A DNA stretch of 64,000 nucleotides from Streptomyces corynorhini (lineage in GTDB: Bacteria > Actinomycetota > Actinomycetes > Streptomycetales > Streptomycetaceae). Position 1 is the first letter of the stretch; every line of letters begins with the position of its first letter. The translations under genes and the position numbers were made by a program. This document shows positions 24,556-33,365 of this stretch, piece after piece. The notes below the pieces were generated by a model. It did not search any database, had not been told where the DNA came from, and saw only the letters and a program-made list of their open reading frames with translations. The stretch is from NCBI RefSeq assembly GCF_003346515.1, contig NZ_QQNA01000002.1, forward strand, positions 45,900-109,899, in the 5' to 3' direction.

Positions 24556-25752
24556 CTACGAGCGTACTTCGAGAAGCGGGACGAGCTGTTCCGCGGGGGT
24601 CATCGAGCCGTGCATGCCGACCATCGCGGACTCGTGCGGCTCCAGCCGGGAGGCGATGACGACCACGTCGTCATGGGCGGCGACGACGACGTCGCCGATC
24701 CGCCCGTACACCCGCTCGTCCATCGCGCCCGGCGGCCCGAACCAGCCCGCCGCGATCGCCTCGTCGCGGCTCGCCACCCAGAACCGCTCACCGAGCACCT
24801 CGCGCCAGACGGTGCGTACATCGGCCGCCGCGCCGGGTACGGCGTAGACGTGCCGGGCCCGGCCCTCGCCGCCCAGCAGGGCGACTCCGGCGCTCAGCTC
24901 CCAGTCCTCGTCGAAGTCGATGCGGGACTCCTCGTCGAAGGGGATGTCGATCATGCCGTGGTCGGCGGTCACATAGAGCGCGGCCCGGGGCGGCAGCTGC
25001 TCGGCGAGGCGCTGGGCGAGCCGGTCGACGTAACCGAGCTGGCCGCGCCAGGCGTCGGAGTCGACGCCGAAGCGGTGGCCCTTGCCGTCGACCTCGCTGT
25101 AGTACGTGTAGACCAGCGACCGGTCCGCGGCGGCGAGCTGCTGGGCGGCCAGGTCCATCCGCTCCTCGCCGGAGAGCCGGCCGAAGAAGGTGCCGCCGCT
25201 GAGCGCGATCTTGGTGAGCGGGGTGTGCTGGAAGTCCGGCGCGGACACCTGGGCGGTGTGGACGCCCGCCGCGTCGGCCAGTTGGAAGACGGTCGGGTAC
25301 GGCTGCCAGACGTGCGGGTCGGTCCAGGGCTTCCAGCGGAGCTGGTTCATCAGCGCGCCCGTGGCGGGGTCGCGGACGGTGTAGCCGGGCAGGCCGTGCG
25401 CGGCAGGCGGCAGCCCCGTGCCGACGGAGGCGAGCGAGGTCGCGGTGGTGGCCGGGAAACCGGCGGTCAGGGGGCGGCCGGTGTGGCCGCGCGACGTGCC
25501 GAGCAGCGAGGTCAGATAGGGCGCTTCGTCCGGGTGGGCCTTGATCTGCTCCCAGCCGAGACCGTCTATCAGGAAGACGCAGTTCCGGTCGGCCGGGGTC
25601 AGTTCGGGCAGGGCCGCGGTCATATCCGGTACGCCCTGACCGGCGGCGAGGGTGGGCAGCAGATCGGCGAGCGAGCCGCTGCCGTACTCGGGCAGCGGCG
25701 CGGTGGCGAGGTCGAGCGGGACGGGGTCCTGCCAGAGGGGCTGGGCGGCCAT
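24556..25752 (-). CDS. alkaline phosphatase family / nucleotide pyrophosphatase-like protein
   Basis: 398 aa. Alkaline-phosphatase-superfamily fold with metal-site segments NCVFLIDGLGWEQI (first Asp), GFPATTATSLASVGTG (nucleophile Thr position), YYSEVDGKGHRFG (Asp/His) and YVTADHGMIDIP (Asp/His). No signal peptide, so probably cytoplasmic. NPP-like phosphodiesterases or phosphonoacetate hydrolases share this layout; the exact ester is unknown. The ATG overlaps the stop of the DUF5998 gene (TGATG), so they are coupled; tdk follows. The three genes form one operon. Confidence 0.87.
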   Translation of the reverse strand: MAAQPLWQDPVPLDLATAPLPEYGSGSLADLLPTLAAGQGVPDMTAALPELTPADRNCVFLIDGLGWEQIKAHPDEAPYLTSLLGTSRGHTGRPLTAGFPATTATSLASVGTGLPPAAHGLPGYTVRDPATGALMNQLRWKPWTDPHVWQPYPTVFQLADAAGVHTAQVSAPDFQHTPLTKIALSGGTFFGRLSGEERMDLAAQQLAAADRSLVYTYYSEVDGKGHRFGVDSDAWRGQLGYVDRLAQRLAEQLPPRAALYVTADHGMIDIPFDEESRIDFDEDWELSAGVALLGGEGRARHVYAVPGAAADVRTVWREVLGERFWVASRDEAIAAGWFGPPGAMDERVYGRIGDVVVAAHDDVVVIASRLEPHESAMVGMHGSMTPAEQLVPLLEVRS

Positions 25753-26348
25753 CAGCGGCCGGCCGCCGCGGTGGCGGCGGTGGCCTCGGACAGCGCCTGC
25801 GCGAAGGCGAGCGCCTGGCGGACGGTGTCGGGGCCGTCCCCGGCCTCGCTGACGCGCAGGCTCAGGTCGTCGGCGGTGGAGCTGCCGGTGTAGCCGTGGT
25901 CGGCCTCGCAGTTGGGGTCACCACAGGCGGCGGGCTCCAGGTCGATCCGGGAGACGGCGCCCCAGCCGATGGTGAGCACGACCTCGCGCGGCAGCGTGCC
26001 GGGCTTGTACGACTCGGGGTTGGCGACGACGCGGCTGACCACGACCGACGAGATGCGGTCGATCTTCACCGATTCGGTGGAGGTGGTGGCGTACGGGGTC
26101 GGGGAGCTGGAGTCGGCGGCCTGCTCGTCGGTGTGGCTGACGATGAAACGGTGGGCCGTCAGCACGAGGACGGTCACATGCCGCCGTACCTCGTTGGCGT
26201 CGAAGGTGGTCTCCTGGTGCACCACGTACGACGTGATCGGCTCGCCACCGACAGCGGCCTCCACCGCCTCGGCCACGAGAGCCGGGTAGTAGCCGCTGCG
26301 CTCGATCGCCGTGCGCAGCCCCTGGGTCGTCGTACCGGTCTTCGCCAT
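25752..26348 (-). CDS. DUF5998 family protein
   Basis: 198 aa from ATG 26348 (MAKTGTTTQGLRTAIERSGYYPALV), with GTAGG nine bases before it; an ATG three codons upstream sits on that box. Conserved parts are PITSYVVHQETTFDANEVRRHVTVLVLTAHRFIVSHTDE, an SVKIDRISSVVVSRVV strand pair, GWGAVSRIDLEPA and CGDPNCEADHGYTG with two Cys and His, a possible metal site. PH-like fold is plausible. Found next to the phosphodiesterase gene in Streptomyces genomes; function unknown. Confidence 0.85.
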   Translation of the reverse strand: MAKTGTTTQGLRTAIERSGYYPALVAEAVEAAVGGEPITSYVVHQETTFDANEVRRHVTVLVLTAHRFIVSHTDEQAADSSSPTPYATTSTESVKIDRISSVVVSRVVANPESYKPGTLPREVVLTIGWGAVSRIDLEPAACGDPNCEADHGYTGSSTADDLSLRVSEAGDGPDTVRQALAFAQALSEATAATAAAGR

Positions 26349-26446
26349 GGGAGTCATCCTACGGGGGCGGGATGGCTGCCGGAGACGCCCGTGCGGCAGG
26401 CCGGGGCGTCCCGTACGGCCGGGTACCGGCTCGCCGCCCGAGCCGC

Positions 26447-29377
26447 TCAGTAACTGGGCAGCCGCCGGGGGCCGAGGTCGTCGCGGGCGGGCGGCGGCGC
26501 GAGGCGGACGCTCGCGCCCAGGACGGACAGCCCGTGCGGCGCGACCACGACGGGCTCCAGGGTGACGGAGACGATCTCGGGGTGGTCGTCGACCAGCCGG
26601 GAGACGCGCAGCAGCAGCTCCTCAAGGGCGGGGGTGTCGACGGGCGCGGAGCCGCGCCAGCCGAACAGCAGCGGGGCGGTCCTGATCGATCTGATCAGCT
26701 CGGCGGCGTCGCGGTCGGTGACGGGCACGAGCCGGTGGCCGAGGTCGCCGAGCAGTTCGGACGGCGCCCCCGCGAGCCCGAACGAGAGGACCGCGCCCGC
26801 CGCCGGGTCGATCGCGGCGCGTACGACGGTGTCCACCCCGCGCGGCGCCATGGCCTGCACCACGGGGCGCAGCTCGGCCGGGGTGCCGAGGGCGCCGGTC
26901 AGCTCGCGGTGGGCGAGCCGCAGTTGTGCCTCGTCGGCGAGGTCGAGGCGGACGCCGCCGAGGTCCGCGCGGTGGCGCAGGTGCGGCGCGGTCGTCTTGA
27001 GCGCGACGGGGTGGCCGAGGCGCGCCGCCGCGGCCACGGCCGCGTCGGCCGTCGGCGCGGGCAGGGTGGGGCGGACCCGGATGCCGTAGAGGGCCAGCAG
27101 TTCCCCTGCGTCGCCGGGGGCCAGCGGCACGCCGTGCGGGTCGGGCGCCCGGCCGAGCAGCCGCTCGATCAGCGCGGCGGCGGCGCGCTCGTCGATGGCG
27201 TCGTCGAGGAACTCCGGCACCTTGCCCGGCTCGGCCGCCTGCCGACGCCACTGGGCGTAGCCGACGGCCTCGGCGAGGGCTCTGACGGCGCGCTCGGCGG
27301 CGGGGTACGCGGGAATGCGGGCGCCGTCGAGGGCGCCCGGGGACTGCTCACGGTGGTTCCTGTGGTTCCCGTGCGTCTCTTGTGCCTTGTGGTCCCCGTG
27401 GGCCTCCTGGGCCTTGTGGTCCCCGTGCGTCTCTTGTGCCTCGTGGTCCCCGTGCGCCTCCTGCGCCTCCTGCGCCTCCTGCGCCGGGGCGCGCGGCGGG
27501 GGCGCGGACAGGGCCTCGGCCAGGCCGCCGATCTCCAGGTGGACCACGGCGACCGGTTTCGCCGGGGCGTCGGCCGCCGCCTCGCGCAGGGCGGCGGCGA
27601 GGGCGGTCGCGAGACCGTCGCCCTCGGCGGTCGTGGCGCCGCGCTCCCCCGCGTAGCCGCTCTCCCCCACGTAGGGGATGGCCGACACGACCACGGCGTC
27701 GCACGCCCGGTCGCGCAGGACCTCGGACAGGGCGGTACTGAAGTCGTCGGGGGTCGCGGCGGTGGTCAGGTCGCGGGGCGGCAGCGGGCGCAGCCCCTCG
27801 GTGAGGCAGGCGTCGTAGGTGAGCAGGCCGAGGGACTCGGAGTTGCCGAGGATGGCGACGCGCGGCCCGGCCGGAAGCGGCTGGTAGGCGAGCAGGAGGC
27901 CCGCGTCGACCATCTCGGTGACCGTGTCGACCCGGATCACCCCGGCCTGGCGCAGCAGGGCCGAGACCGTGGCGTCCGGGATACGGGTGGCGGGCACCGC
28001 GTGGCCCGGCGGCTCGCTGCCGCTGTGGCGCGCGCCCTTGACGACGACGACCGGCTTGACCGCCGCCGTACGCCGGGCCAGCCGGGTGAACTTGCGCGGG
28101 TTGCCGATGGATTCGAGGTAGAGCAGGGCGACATCGGTGTCCGGGTCCTCGTACCAGTACTGGAGGATGTCATTGCCGGAGACGTCCGCCCGGTTGCCCG
28201 CCGAGATGAACGACGACAGCCCCGCGCCGCGCCGGTGCAATCCGGCGAGCAGGGCGATGCCGATCGCGCCCGACTGGGTGAACAGCCCGATCCGGCCGAG
28301 GTCGGGCGGCCGGGGCGCGAGCGAGGCGTTGAGCCGCGCGGCGGCGGCCGTGTTGATGATCCCGAACGCGTTGGGGCCGATGACGCGCATCCCGTACGAG
28401 CGGGCCTGGCGCACCAGTTCGCGCTGGCGGGCCCGGCCCTCGGGTCCGCTCTCCGCGTAACCCGCGGAGATCACCACCAGACCCCTGACGCCGTGCCGGC
28501 CGCAGTCGGCGACGGCCTGCGGCACCTGTGCGGCGGGGACGGCGACGACCGCGAGGTCGACCGGTTCGCCGATTCCGGCGACCGAGCGGAAGGCGGGGAC
28601 GCCGTCGATCTCGCGCCGGTCCTCGGCGAACGCCCGGTTGACCGCGTACACGCGGCCGGTGAAGCCCGCGCCGGTGAGGTTGGCGAGCACGGTGCGGCCG
28701 ACCCCGCCCGGCGCGCGGCCGGTGCCGACCACGGCGACGGAGCCGGGGGTGAGCAGGCGCTGCACCGAGCGCGCCTCGGCCCGCTGCTCGCGGCCACGCT
28801 GTACGGCCAGGGACTCGGCGGTGGGTTCGAGATCGAGGGTCAGCCGTACGGAACCGTCCTCGTAGCTGCGCTTCTGCGTGTAGCCCGCGTCCCGGAACAC
28901 CTTGATCATCTTGCCGTTGGCGGGCAGCACCTCGGCCGCGAAGCGTCGGATGCCCCGCTCGCGGGCGACCGCGGCGATGTGTTCGAGGAGGGCGGAGGCG
29001 ACCCCGCGCCCCTGATGCGCGTCCTGGACGAGGAAGGCGACCTCCGCCTCGTCGGCGGGAGCGGAGGCGGGCAGTCCGCGCGCGTCGATGCGGTCGTACC
29101 GTACGGTCGCGATGAACGCGTCGCCCACCGTCACCGCGAGCCCCACCCGGTCCACGTAGTCGTGGTGGGTGAACCGGTGCACGTCCTTGTCGGAGAGGCG
29201 CGGGTAGGGGGCGAAGAAGCGGTAGTACTTCGACTCGTCGGAGACCTGCTCGTAGAAGCTGACCAGCCGCCGCGCGTCATCGGTGGTGATCGGCCTGATC
29301 CGGGCGGTGCCTCCGTCGCGCAGCACCACGTCCGCTTCCCAGTGGGCGGGGTACGCGTGGTCCGGCGGCGGCTCCAT
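26447..29377 (-). CDS. bifunctional GNAT acetyltransferase / NDP-forming acyl-CoA synthetase-like protein
   Basis: 976 aa. Order: GNAT domain (about 15-180: RPITTDDARRLVSFYEQVS, FLVQDAHQGRGVASALLEHI, the acetyl-CoA-binding Q/RxxGxA loop), CoA-binding domain (about 215-330: SVAVVGTGRAPGGVG), succinyl-CoA-ligase-like domains (about 350-620: IGPNAFGIINT, GLFTQSGAIGIALL), a repeat-rich linker, and a C-terminal ATP-grasp domain (about 740-965: LLALYGIRVRP, GHPVALKTTAPHLRHR). E. coli PatZ has GNAT last; the inverted order here fits the PatA-like protein lysine acetyltransferases reported from Streptomyces lividans. Likely acetylates metabolic enzymes such as acyl-CoA synthetases. The ligase half may only sense acyl-CoA. 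Confidence 0.9.
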   Translation of the reverse strand: MEPPPDHAYPAHWEADVVLRDGGTARIRPITTDDARRLVSFYEQVSDESKYYRFFAPYPRLSDKDVHRFTHHDYVDRVGLAVTVGDAFIATVRYDRIDARGLPASAPADEAEVAFLVQDAHQGRGVASALLEHIAAVARERGIRRFAAEVLPANGKMIKVFRDAGYTQKRSYEDGSVRLTLDLEPTAESLAVQRGREQRAEARSVQRLLTPGSVAVVGTGRAPGGVGRTVLANLTGAGFTGRVYAVNRAFAEDRREIDGVPAFRSVAGIGEPVDLAVVAVPAAQVPQAVADCGRHGVRGLVVISAGYAESGPEGRARQRELVRQARSYGMRVIGPNAFGIINTAAAARLNASLAPRPPDLGRIGLFTQSGAIGIALLAGLHRRGAGLSSFISAGNRADVSGNDILQYWYEDPDTDVALLYLESIGNPRKFTRLARRTAAVKPVVVVKGARHSGSEPPGHAVPATRIPDATVSALLRQAGVIRVDTVTEMVDAGLLLAYQPLPAGPRVAILGNSESLGLLTYDACLTEGLRPLPPRDLTTAATPDDFSTALSEVLRDRACDAVVVSAIPYVGESGYAGERGATTAEGDGLATALAAALREAAADAPAKPVAVVHLEIGGLAEALSAPPPRAPAQEAQEAQEAHGDHEAQETHGDHKAQEAHGDHKAQETHGNHRNHREQSPGALDGARIPAYPAAERAVRALAEAVGYAQWRRQAAEPGKVPEFLDDAIDERAAAALIERLLGRAPDPHGVPLAPGDAGELLALYGIRVRPTLPAPTADAAVAAAARLGHPVALKTTAPHLRHRADLGGVRLDLADEAQLRLAHRELTGALGTPAELRPVVQAMAPRGVDTVVRAAIDPAAGAVLSFGLAGAPSELLGDLGHRLVPVTDRDAAELIRSIRTAPLLFGWRGSAPVDTPALEELLLRVSRLVDDHPEIVSVTLEPVVVAPHGLSVLGASVRLAPPPARDDLGPRRLPSY
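27362..27469 (-). repeat. 27-base coding minisatellite, four copies
   Basis: Four tandem 27-base units (27362, 27389, 27416, 27443) followed by 9-base sub-repeats to about 27485. On the coding strand they encode nine-residue units of the form AQE(A/T)HGDHK in the linker between the ligase-like and ATP-grasp domains. Units alternate A and T at one position, suggesting earlier 54-base duplication. Copy number is probably variable; the His-rich linker could bind metal. Confidence 0.85.
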
Positions 29378-29528
29378 GCACCGATCCTATGGCGACCGGC
29401 CGCCGGAGTGCGGCCCCCGGAGGCCGTTCGGCGGTCCTGACCGGGGGCGACGCGGGTGCGCCCGCTCGTACATGAGACGCTGGATCAGACACCGTTTTTA
29501 CGACTTTTTAGACTTGAAGGGCAACACC

Positions 29529-29810
29529 ATGGCTGAGCGCCGCGTCAATGTCGGCTGGGCCGAGGGCCTGCACGCCCGTCCCGCTTCCATCTTCGTCCGC
29601 GCCGCCACGGCCGCCGGCGTGCCCGTGACCATCGCGAAGGCCGACGGCAGCCCGGTCAACGCCGCCTCGATGCTCGCGGTGCTCGGGCTGGGCGCGCAGG
29701 GCGGCGAGGAGATCGTCCTCACCTCCGACGCCGAAGGCGCCGAGGAGGCGCTCGACCGGCTGGCGAAGCTGGTCGCCGAGGGGCTCGACGAGCTGCCCGA
29801 GACGGTCTGA
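29529..29810 (+). CDS. ptsH: HPr, phosphocarrier protein of the PTS
   Basis: 93 aa from ATG 29529 with GAAGGG upstream. His15 in GLHARPAS is the site phosphorylated by enzyme I. The region around Ser47 (NAASMLAVLGLGA) matches the second conserved block, but Gram-positive HPr kinase is not expected in Streptomyces, so regulation by serine phosphorylation is doubtful. HPr passes phosphate to sugar-specific EIIA proteins such as those for N-acetylglucosamine. Single gene followed by a hairpin. The 150 bases upstream are AT-rich (CCGTTTTTACGACTTTTTAGAC) and hold its promoter. Confidence 0.95.
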   Translation: MAERRVNVGWAEGLHARPASIFVRAATAAGVPVTIAKADGSPVNAASMLAVLGLGAQGGEEIVLTSDAEGAEEALDRLAKLVAEGLDELPETV

Positions 29811-29858
29811 GTCCTCCGCAGTCCCCGGAAGCCCCCGGAGCCCCCTCCCGCGCCACCA

Positions 29859-29899
29859 CCGCTCCCGTATCCGCCCCGTCCGGGCGGGTGCGGGAGCGG
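29859..29899 (+). terminator. terminator after ptsH
   Basis: CCGCTCCCG (29859-29867) pairs with CGGGAGCGG (29891-29899); an inner CCGCCC/GGGCGG strengthens the stem. GGGAGCGG motifs repeat several times directly after it (29905-29960). Confidence 0.75.
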
Positions 29900-30281
29900 C
29901 GTCGTGTGCGGGAGCGGTGTCATGTGTCGGGAGCGGTCCGGCGCGGGAGCGGTCCGGCGCGGGCGGTGTCGTGTACGCGACGGGCGGATGACGGGCCCGC
30001 GCACCGGCCACGCGTCCCTTCGCCCCGCGTTCTCCCTGGTGGTCGCGGGCCCCGGCCCGCCCGGCGGTGCACCGCCGCGCGCGGAATCCATTTCCTCTTC
30101 ATGTCAGGGATATGACAAGACGCCAATTCCCTTGTTCTACACGGGTAGTTGGTGCCACCTTTTAACCCGTCAGCAGGTGGACACCGCACTTCCGGTTAAC
30201 ACCTGCGAACACGTGCACTTCCCCCATCGGCGCGCACCCCACCTCGCCGCGCGCCAATTCACCGAGGAGGAACCCCTCGCG
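29900..30281. other. region between ptsH and the subtilase gene
   Basis: No supported gene. 29900-29990 is G-rich with short direct repeats (GGGAGCGGTCCGGCGC twice at about 29929-29960). 30085-30200 is AT-richer and should contain the subtilase promoter; it includes the inverted repeat TGTCA-N6-TGACA at 30102-30117, a possible operator. The subtilase ribosome site is GAGGAGG at 30264-30270. Confidence 0.55.
30102..30117. promoter_or_regulatory. inverted repeat TGTCA-N6-TGACA, candidate operator of the subtilase gene
   Basis: Perfect five-base arms with six-base spacer, 165 bases upstream of the subtilase start inside the AT-rich promoter segment. GntR-type regulators bind similar small dyads and a GntR gene follows the subtilase, but the link is inference. 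Confidence 0.3.
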
Positions 30282-31502
30282 ATGACAGTGATACGTGAGA
30301 ACAGCCGCTCCACCCGGCGCAGATTCGCGACCGCGATCGCCGCGGCCGGCGCTGTCGCGCTGCTCGGCACCGGCGCGGCGCTCCCCGCCCACGCCGCTCC
30401 GGCCGAAGGCCGGATCCTCCACGCCGGGTCCCCCACCGCGGTCAAGGACAGCTACATCGTCACGCTCAAGGAGGCGGCGGGCTTCTCCGCGTCCTCGGCG
30501 GCGGGCAAGGGCCTGGTCTCCGAGTACGGCGGCAAGGTCGCCCGTACCTTCGACGGCGCGCTCAACGGCTACGCGGCCAAGCTCACCGCGACCCAGGCCA
30601 AGCGGCTCGCCGCCGACCCGGCGGTCGCGCTGGTCGAGCAGGACCAGAAGGTCCATGTCGACGCCACCCAGACCAGCGCCCCCTGGGGTCTGGACCGGAT
30701 CGACCAGGCCGCCCTGCCGCTGAACGGCACGTACACCTACCCGGACTCGGCCGGCTCCGGCGTGACCGCGTACGTCATCGACACCGGCATCCGCATCACG
30801 CACACGCAGATCAGCGGCCGGGCGTCGTACGGCTACAACGCGATCACCGGCTCCACCTCCGCCAACGACGACCAGGGCCACGGCACCCACGTCGCCACCA
30901 CGATCGCGGGCACCACCTACGGCGTGGCCAAGTCGGCCAAGGTCGTGGCGGTCAAGGTGCTCGACAGCAGCGGATCCGGCACCACCGCGGGGGTGATCGC
31001 GGGCATCAACTGGGTCACCAACAACGCCGTCAAGCCGGCCGTCGCCAACCTGTCCCTCGGCGGCGGCGCCAGCACCACGCTCGACACGGCGGTCACCAAC
31101 TCGATCGCCTCCGGCGTGACCTACGCGGTCGCGGCGGGCAACGACGGCGCCCTGGCCTCCTCGTACTCCCCGGCCCGGGTCGCCAACGCGATCACCGTGG
31201 GCGCCACCACCAGCACGGACGCGAAGGCCAGCTACTCCAACTACGGCTCGGCCGTGAACATCTTCGCGCCCGGCTCGTCCATCATCGCGGGCTACAACAC
31301 CAGCGACACGGCCACCGCCACGCTCTCCGGCACCTCCATGGCCACCCCGCACGTCGCCGGCGCGGCCGCCGTGTACCTGGCGGGCCACACCAGCGCCACG
31401 CCCGCCGCGGTGCGCAGCGCCCTGGTCGCGGGCGCCACCTCCGGCACGCTCTCCAGCGTCGGCACGGGTTCGCCCAACCTGCTGCTGCGGCTGGTCTCGT
31501 AA
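30282..31502 (+). CDS. secreted subtilisin-like serine protease (S8, proteinase K type)
   Basis: 406 aa preproenzyme. Signal peptide 1-38 with twin-arginine-like SRSTRRRFATA, hydrophobic core and AHA cleavage before AP. An Inhibitor_I9 propeptide (about 57-128: DSYIVTLKEAAGF...AVALVEQDQKV) is removed on maturation. Catalytic residues of the S8A family: Asp167 (VIDTGI), His200 (GHGTHVA), oxyanion Asn287 (AAGND), Ser352 (GTSMATPHVAG). It resembles aqualysin/proteinase K subtilases of Streptomyces. Start ATG 30282 is set by an AGGAGG box about 11 bases upstream; the longer frame is not family-like. Exported nutrient-scavenging protease, probably developmentally controlled. Confidence 0.95.
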   Translation: MTVIRENSRSTRRRFATAIAAAGAVALLGTGAALPAHAAPAEGRILHAGSPTAVKDSYIVTLKEAAGFSASSAAGKGLVSEYGGKVARTFDGALNGYAAKLTATQAKRLAADPAVALVEQDQKVHVDATQTSAPWGLDRIDQAALPLNGTYTYPDSAGSGVTAYVIDTGIRITHTQISGRASYGYNAITGSTSANDDQGHGTHVATTIAGTTYGVAKSAKVVAVKVLDSSGSGTTAGVIAGINWVTNNAVKPAVANLSLGGGASTTLDTAVTNSIASGVTYAVAAGNDGALASSYSPARVANAITVGATTSTDAKASYSNYGSAVNIFAPGSSIIAGYNTSDTATATLSGTSMATPHVAGAAAVYLAGHTSATPAAVRSALVAGATSGTLSSVGTGSPNLLLRLVS

Positions 31503-31539
31503 CAGACCGGCGTTTCACCGGCGCGTGACAGCGTGACCG

Positions 31540-31582
31540 AGCCGTGGTCCACGGAATTCAGTGGGCCACGGCTCCTTTTTAT
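31540..31582 (+). terminator. intrinsic terminator after the subtilase gene
   Basis: AGCCGTGG-T-CC (31541-31551) pairs with GG-G-CCACGGCTC, followed by CTTTTTATT. Stem plus T-tract is a textbook Rho-independent terminator, unusual in this G+C-rich genome. Confidence 0.9.
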
Positions 31583-31642
31583 TCACGCGGGCAGCAGTGA
31601 AAGATCCCCGCTCAATTCATGTCTTTGTATACGGCTCGATTG

Positions 31643-32332
31643 TTAATGAGGAGCGCTCGCGATGTTTACGGCATGTTGCGAAGCCCTCACCTTTTCCCGG
31701 CCGCGCTCCGGGCGGCGGAGCCGGTGCGCCGAGGCGGTGCGCTCCGCGTGCAGCGCCGTCAGGGACCGCGCCCGCTCGGCGTCGCCGCGCGCCACCGCGT
31801 CCACGATCGCGCCGTGCTCGGCCCAGGACTCGACGGGGTGGGCGGGCTGCTCGACCAGGTACATCCAGGCGATCTTGTGCCGCAGCTGGGTGAGCAGCGC
31901 GATGAGCGCCGGGCTGCCGGACGCCTGGGCTAGCGTCTCGTGGAACCAGGTCCCCAGGGAGCGCAGATCCTCGCCCTGGCCGCGTCTGGCCCGCTCCTGC
32001 CCCAGCCTGACCAGGCCGCGCAGCACCTTGAGGTGGGCCTCCGTGCGGCGCTGGGCGGCCCGCGCCGCGCCCAGCGGCTCCAGCAGCAGCCGCACCTCCA
32101 GGAGGTCCGCCGCCTCCTGCTCGGTGGGCTCGGCCACACACGCGCCGACATGGCGGCGCGTGGTCACGAAGCCCTCCGACTCCAGTGTGCGCAGGGCTTC
32201 GCGCACCGGGACGCGCGAGACGCCGTAACGCCGCGCCAGGTGCTCCTCGGTGAGTCTGCCGCCCCGCTCGAACAGACCGGAGACGATGTCGTCGCGAATC
32301 GCCGTGCATACCGAGTGCGCGGGAATGCGCAT
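31643..32332 (-). CDS. GntR-family (FadR/FCD type) transcriptional regulator
   Basis: 229 aa. N-terminal winged helix-turn-helix (about 5-72: IRDDIVSGLFERGGRLTEEHLARRYGVSRVPVREALRTLESEGFV) and an all-helical FCD ligand domain (about 80-210: EVRLLLEPLGAARAAQRR, WFHETLAQASGSPALI, HGAIVDAVARGDAERA) with Asp/His positions for metal or carboxylate binding. Ligand unknown. Flanking non-coding DNA on both sides (31583-31642 and 32335-32445) is unusually AT-rich. The ORF is convergent with the subtilase gene and its terminator. Confidence 0.9.
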   Translation of the reverse strand: MRIPAHSVCTAIRDDIVSGLFERGGRLTEEHLARRYGVSRVPVREALRTLESEGFVTTRRHVGACVAEPTEQEAADLLEVRLLLEPLGAARAAQRRTEAHLKVLRGLVRLGQERARRGQGEDLRSLGTWFHETLAQASGSPALIALLTQLRHKIAWMYLVEQPAHPVESWAEHGAIVDAVARGDAERARSLTALHAERTASAHRLRRPERGREKVRASQHAVNIASAPH

Positions 32333-32558
32333 GTCCGAACCTCCGCCTTAATCCGCGCGAAACGCAGCCGATTGACGCCTGTTCCGTGACTCTATTGCAA
32401 TCAACGCGAATTTCCGAAGGGTGCCCGAAATCCATGGATATCTTTTGGCCAACGGCGGCGGACCGGGACGGCGCGTGACGGAGCGGAGCGGGGGCCGGGG
32501 GTGCGACCGGGCGGATGCGGCAGAGGGGTGCGGCCGGGCGGATGCGCGGGCGATCCGG

Positions 32559-33344
32559 TCAGACGGTGACGCCGTGCGCCCGCAGATACCCGACGGGGTC
32601 CATGTCGGTGCCGTACTCCTGGCCGCCGCGCGCCTCGAAGTGCAGGTGCGGTCCGGTGGCGTTGCCGGTCGCGCCCGAGAGCCCGATCCGCTCTCCGGCG
32701 GCGACGCTCTGGCCGACGGAGACGGCGACGGAGGAGAGGTGGCCGTACTGGGTGTAGGTGCCGTCGCTCATCCGGAGCACGATGTTGTTGCCGTACGAGC
32801 CGCCCCAGCCCGCCTCGACCACGGTGGCCGCGCCGACGGCGACGACCGACGTGCCGGTGGCGGCGCGGAAGTCGACACCCGAGTGGCTGCCGGAGGACCA
32901 CAGGGAGCCGCCGGCGCGGTAGCCGGTGGTGACGGCGGAGCCCGCGATCGGCGGCTGGAAGGTGTTCAGCCGCTCGCGCTCCGCGGCGCGCGCGGCGCGC
33001 TCCCGCTCGGCGCGGATCTCCTTGGCGCGGGCCTCGGCCATGCGCGCGGCCTGCGCCTTGGCGACGGCCTCCGCCTTGATCCTGGCGACCCGGTCGGCGG
33101 CGTGGCGCTGGGCCTCCGCCTGGTCCTCTATGACGCCGGGCAGGGTGTCGCCGAGGGCGATGGCGTGGGCCAGGCCGGTCTGCGCGGCGGCTTCGGCGTT
33201 CGCGTCGGCGGCGAGAGCCGGGGAGGCGGCGAGAGTCCCGATGACACCTGTCGCGGTGAGCGTCGCGGCGCCCGCGGCGCCCACGCCCCTGCGGCTCATG
33301 CTGCTGCGGGCACGGTGCTTCCCGGTGGCACGGGTGAACGCCAT
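32559..33344 (-). CDS. secreted M23 family peptidoglycan endopeptidase
   Basis: 261 aa. Signal peptide 1-46 (GVGAAGAATLTATGVIGTLAASPALA then A). A charged coiled coil (about 70-125: QRHAADRVARIKAEAVAKAQAARMAEARAKEIRAERER) precedes the LytM domain (about 135-255) with the zinc ligands His and Asp in GSHSGVDFR and HLH in TGPHLHFE; the YGHLSSV motif lies between. Cleaves peptide cross-bridges in the wall; coiled-coil M23 proteins act in growth or spore germination. The leader contains a c-di-AMP riboswitch, so expression is probably reduced at high c-di-AMP, as for Streptomyces rpf and related hydrolases. Confidence 0.93.
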   Translation of the reverse strand: MAFTRATGKHRARSSMSRRGVGAAGAATLTATGVIGTLAASPALAADANAEAAAQTGLAHAIALGDTLPGVIEDQAEAQRHAADRVARIKAEAVAKAQAARMAEARAKEIRAERERAARAAERERLNTFQPPIAGSAVTTGYRAGGSLWSSGSHSGVDFRAATGTSVVAVGAATVVEAGWGGSYGNNIVLRMSDGTYTQYGHLSSVAVSVGQSVAAGERIGLSGATGNATGPHLHFEARGGQEYGTDMDPVGYLRAHGVTV

Positions 33345-33365
33345 GGAGTGGCTGGTCCTTTCCTT

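Noticed and set aside
26372..29440. A 1022-codon plus-strand frame antisense to the GNAT/acyl-CoA synthetase gene
   Set aside because: Gly/Arg/Val-rich mirror of the real gene; no family, no ribosome site.
29811..30281. Search for a tRNA or small RNA in the ptsH-subtilase gap
   Set aside because: No cloverleaf or conserved RNA motif found; only the hairpin after ptsH and short G-rich repeats.
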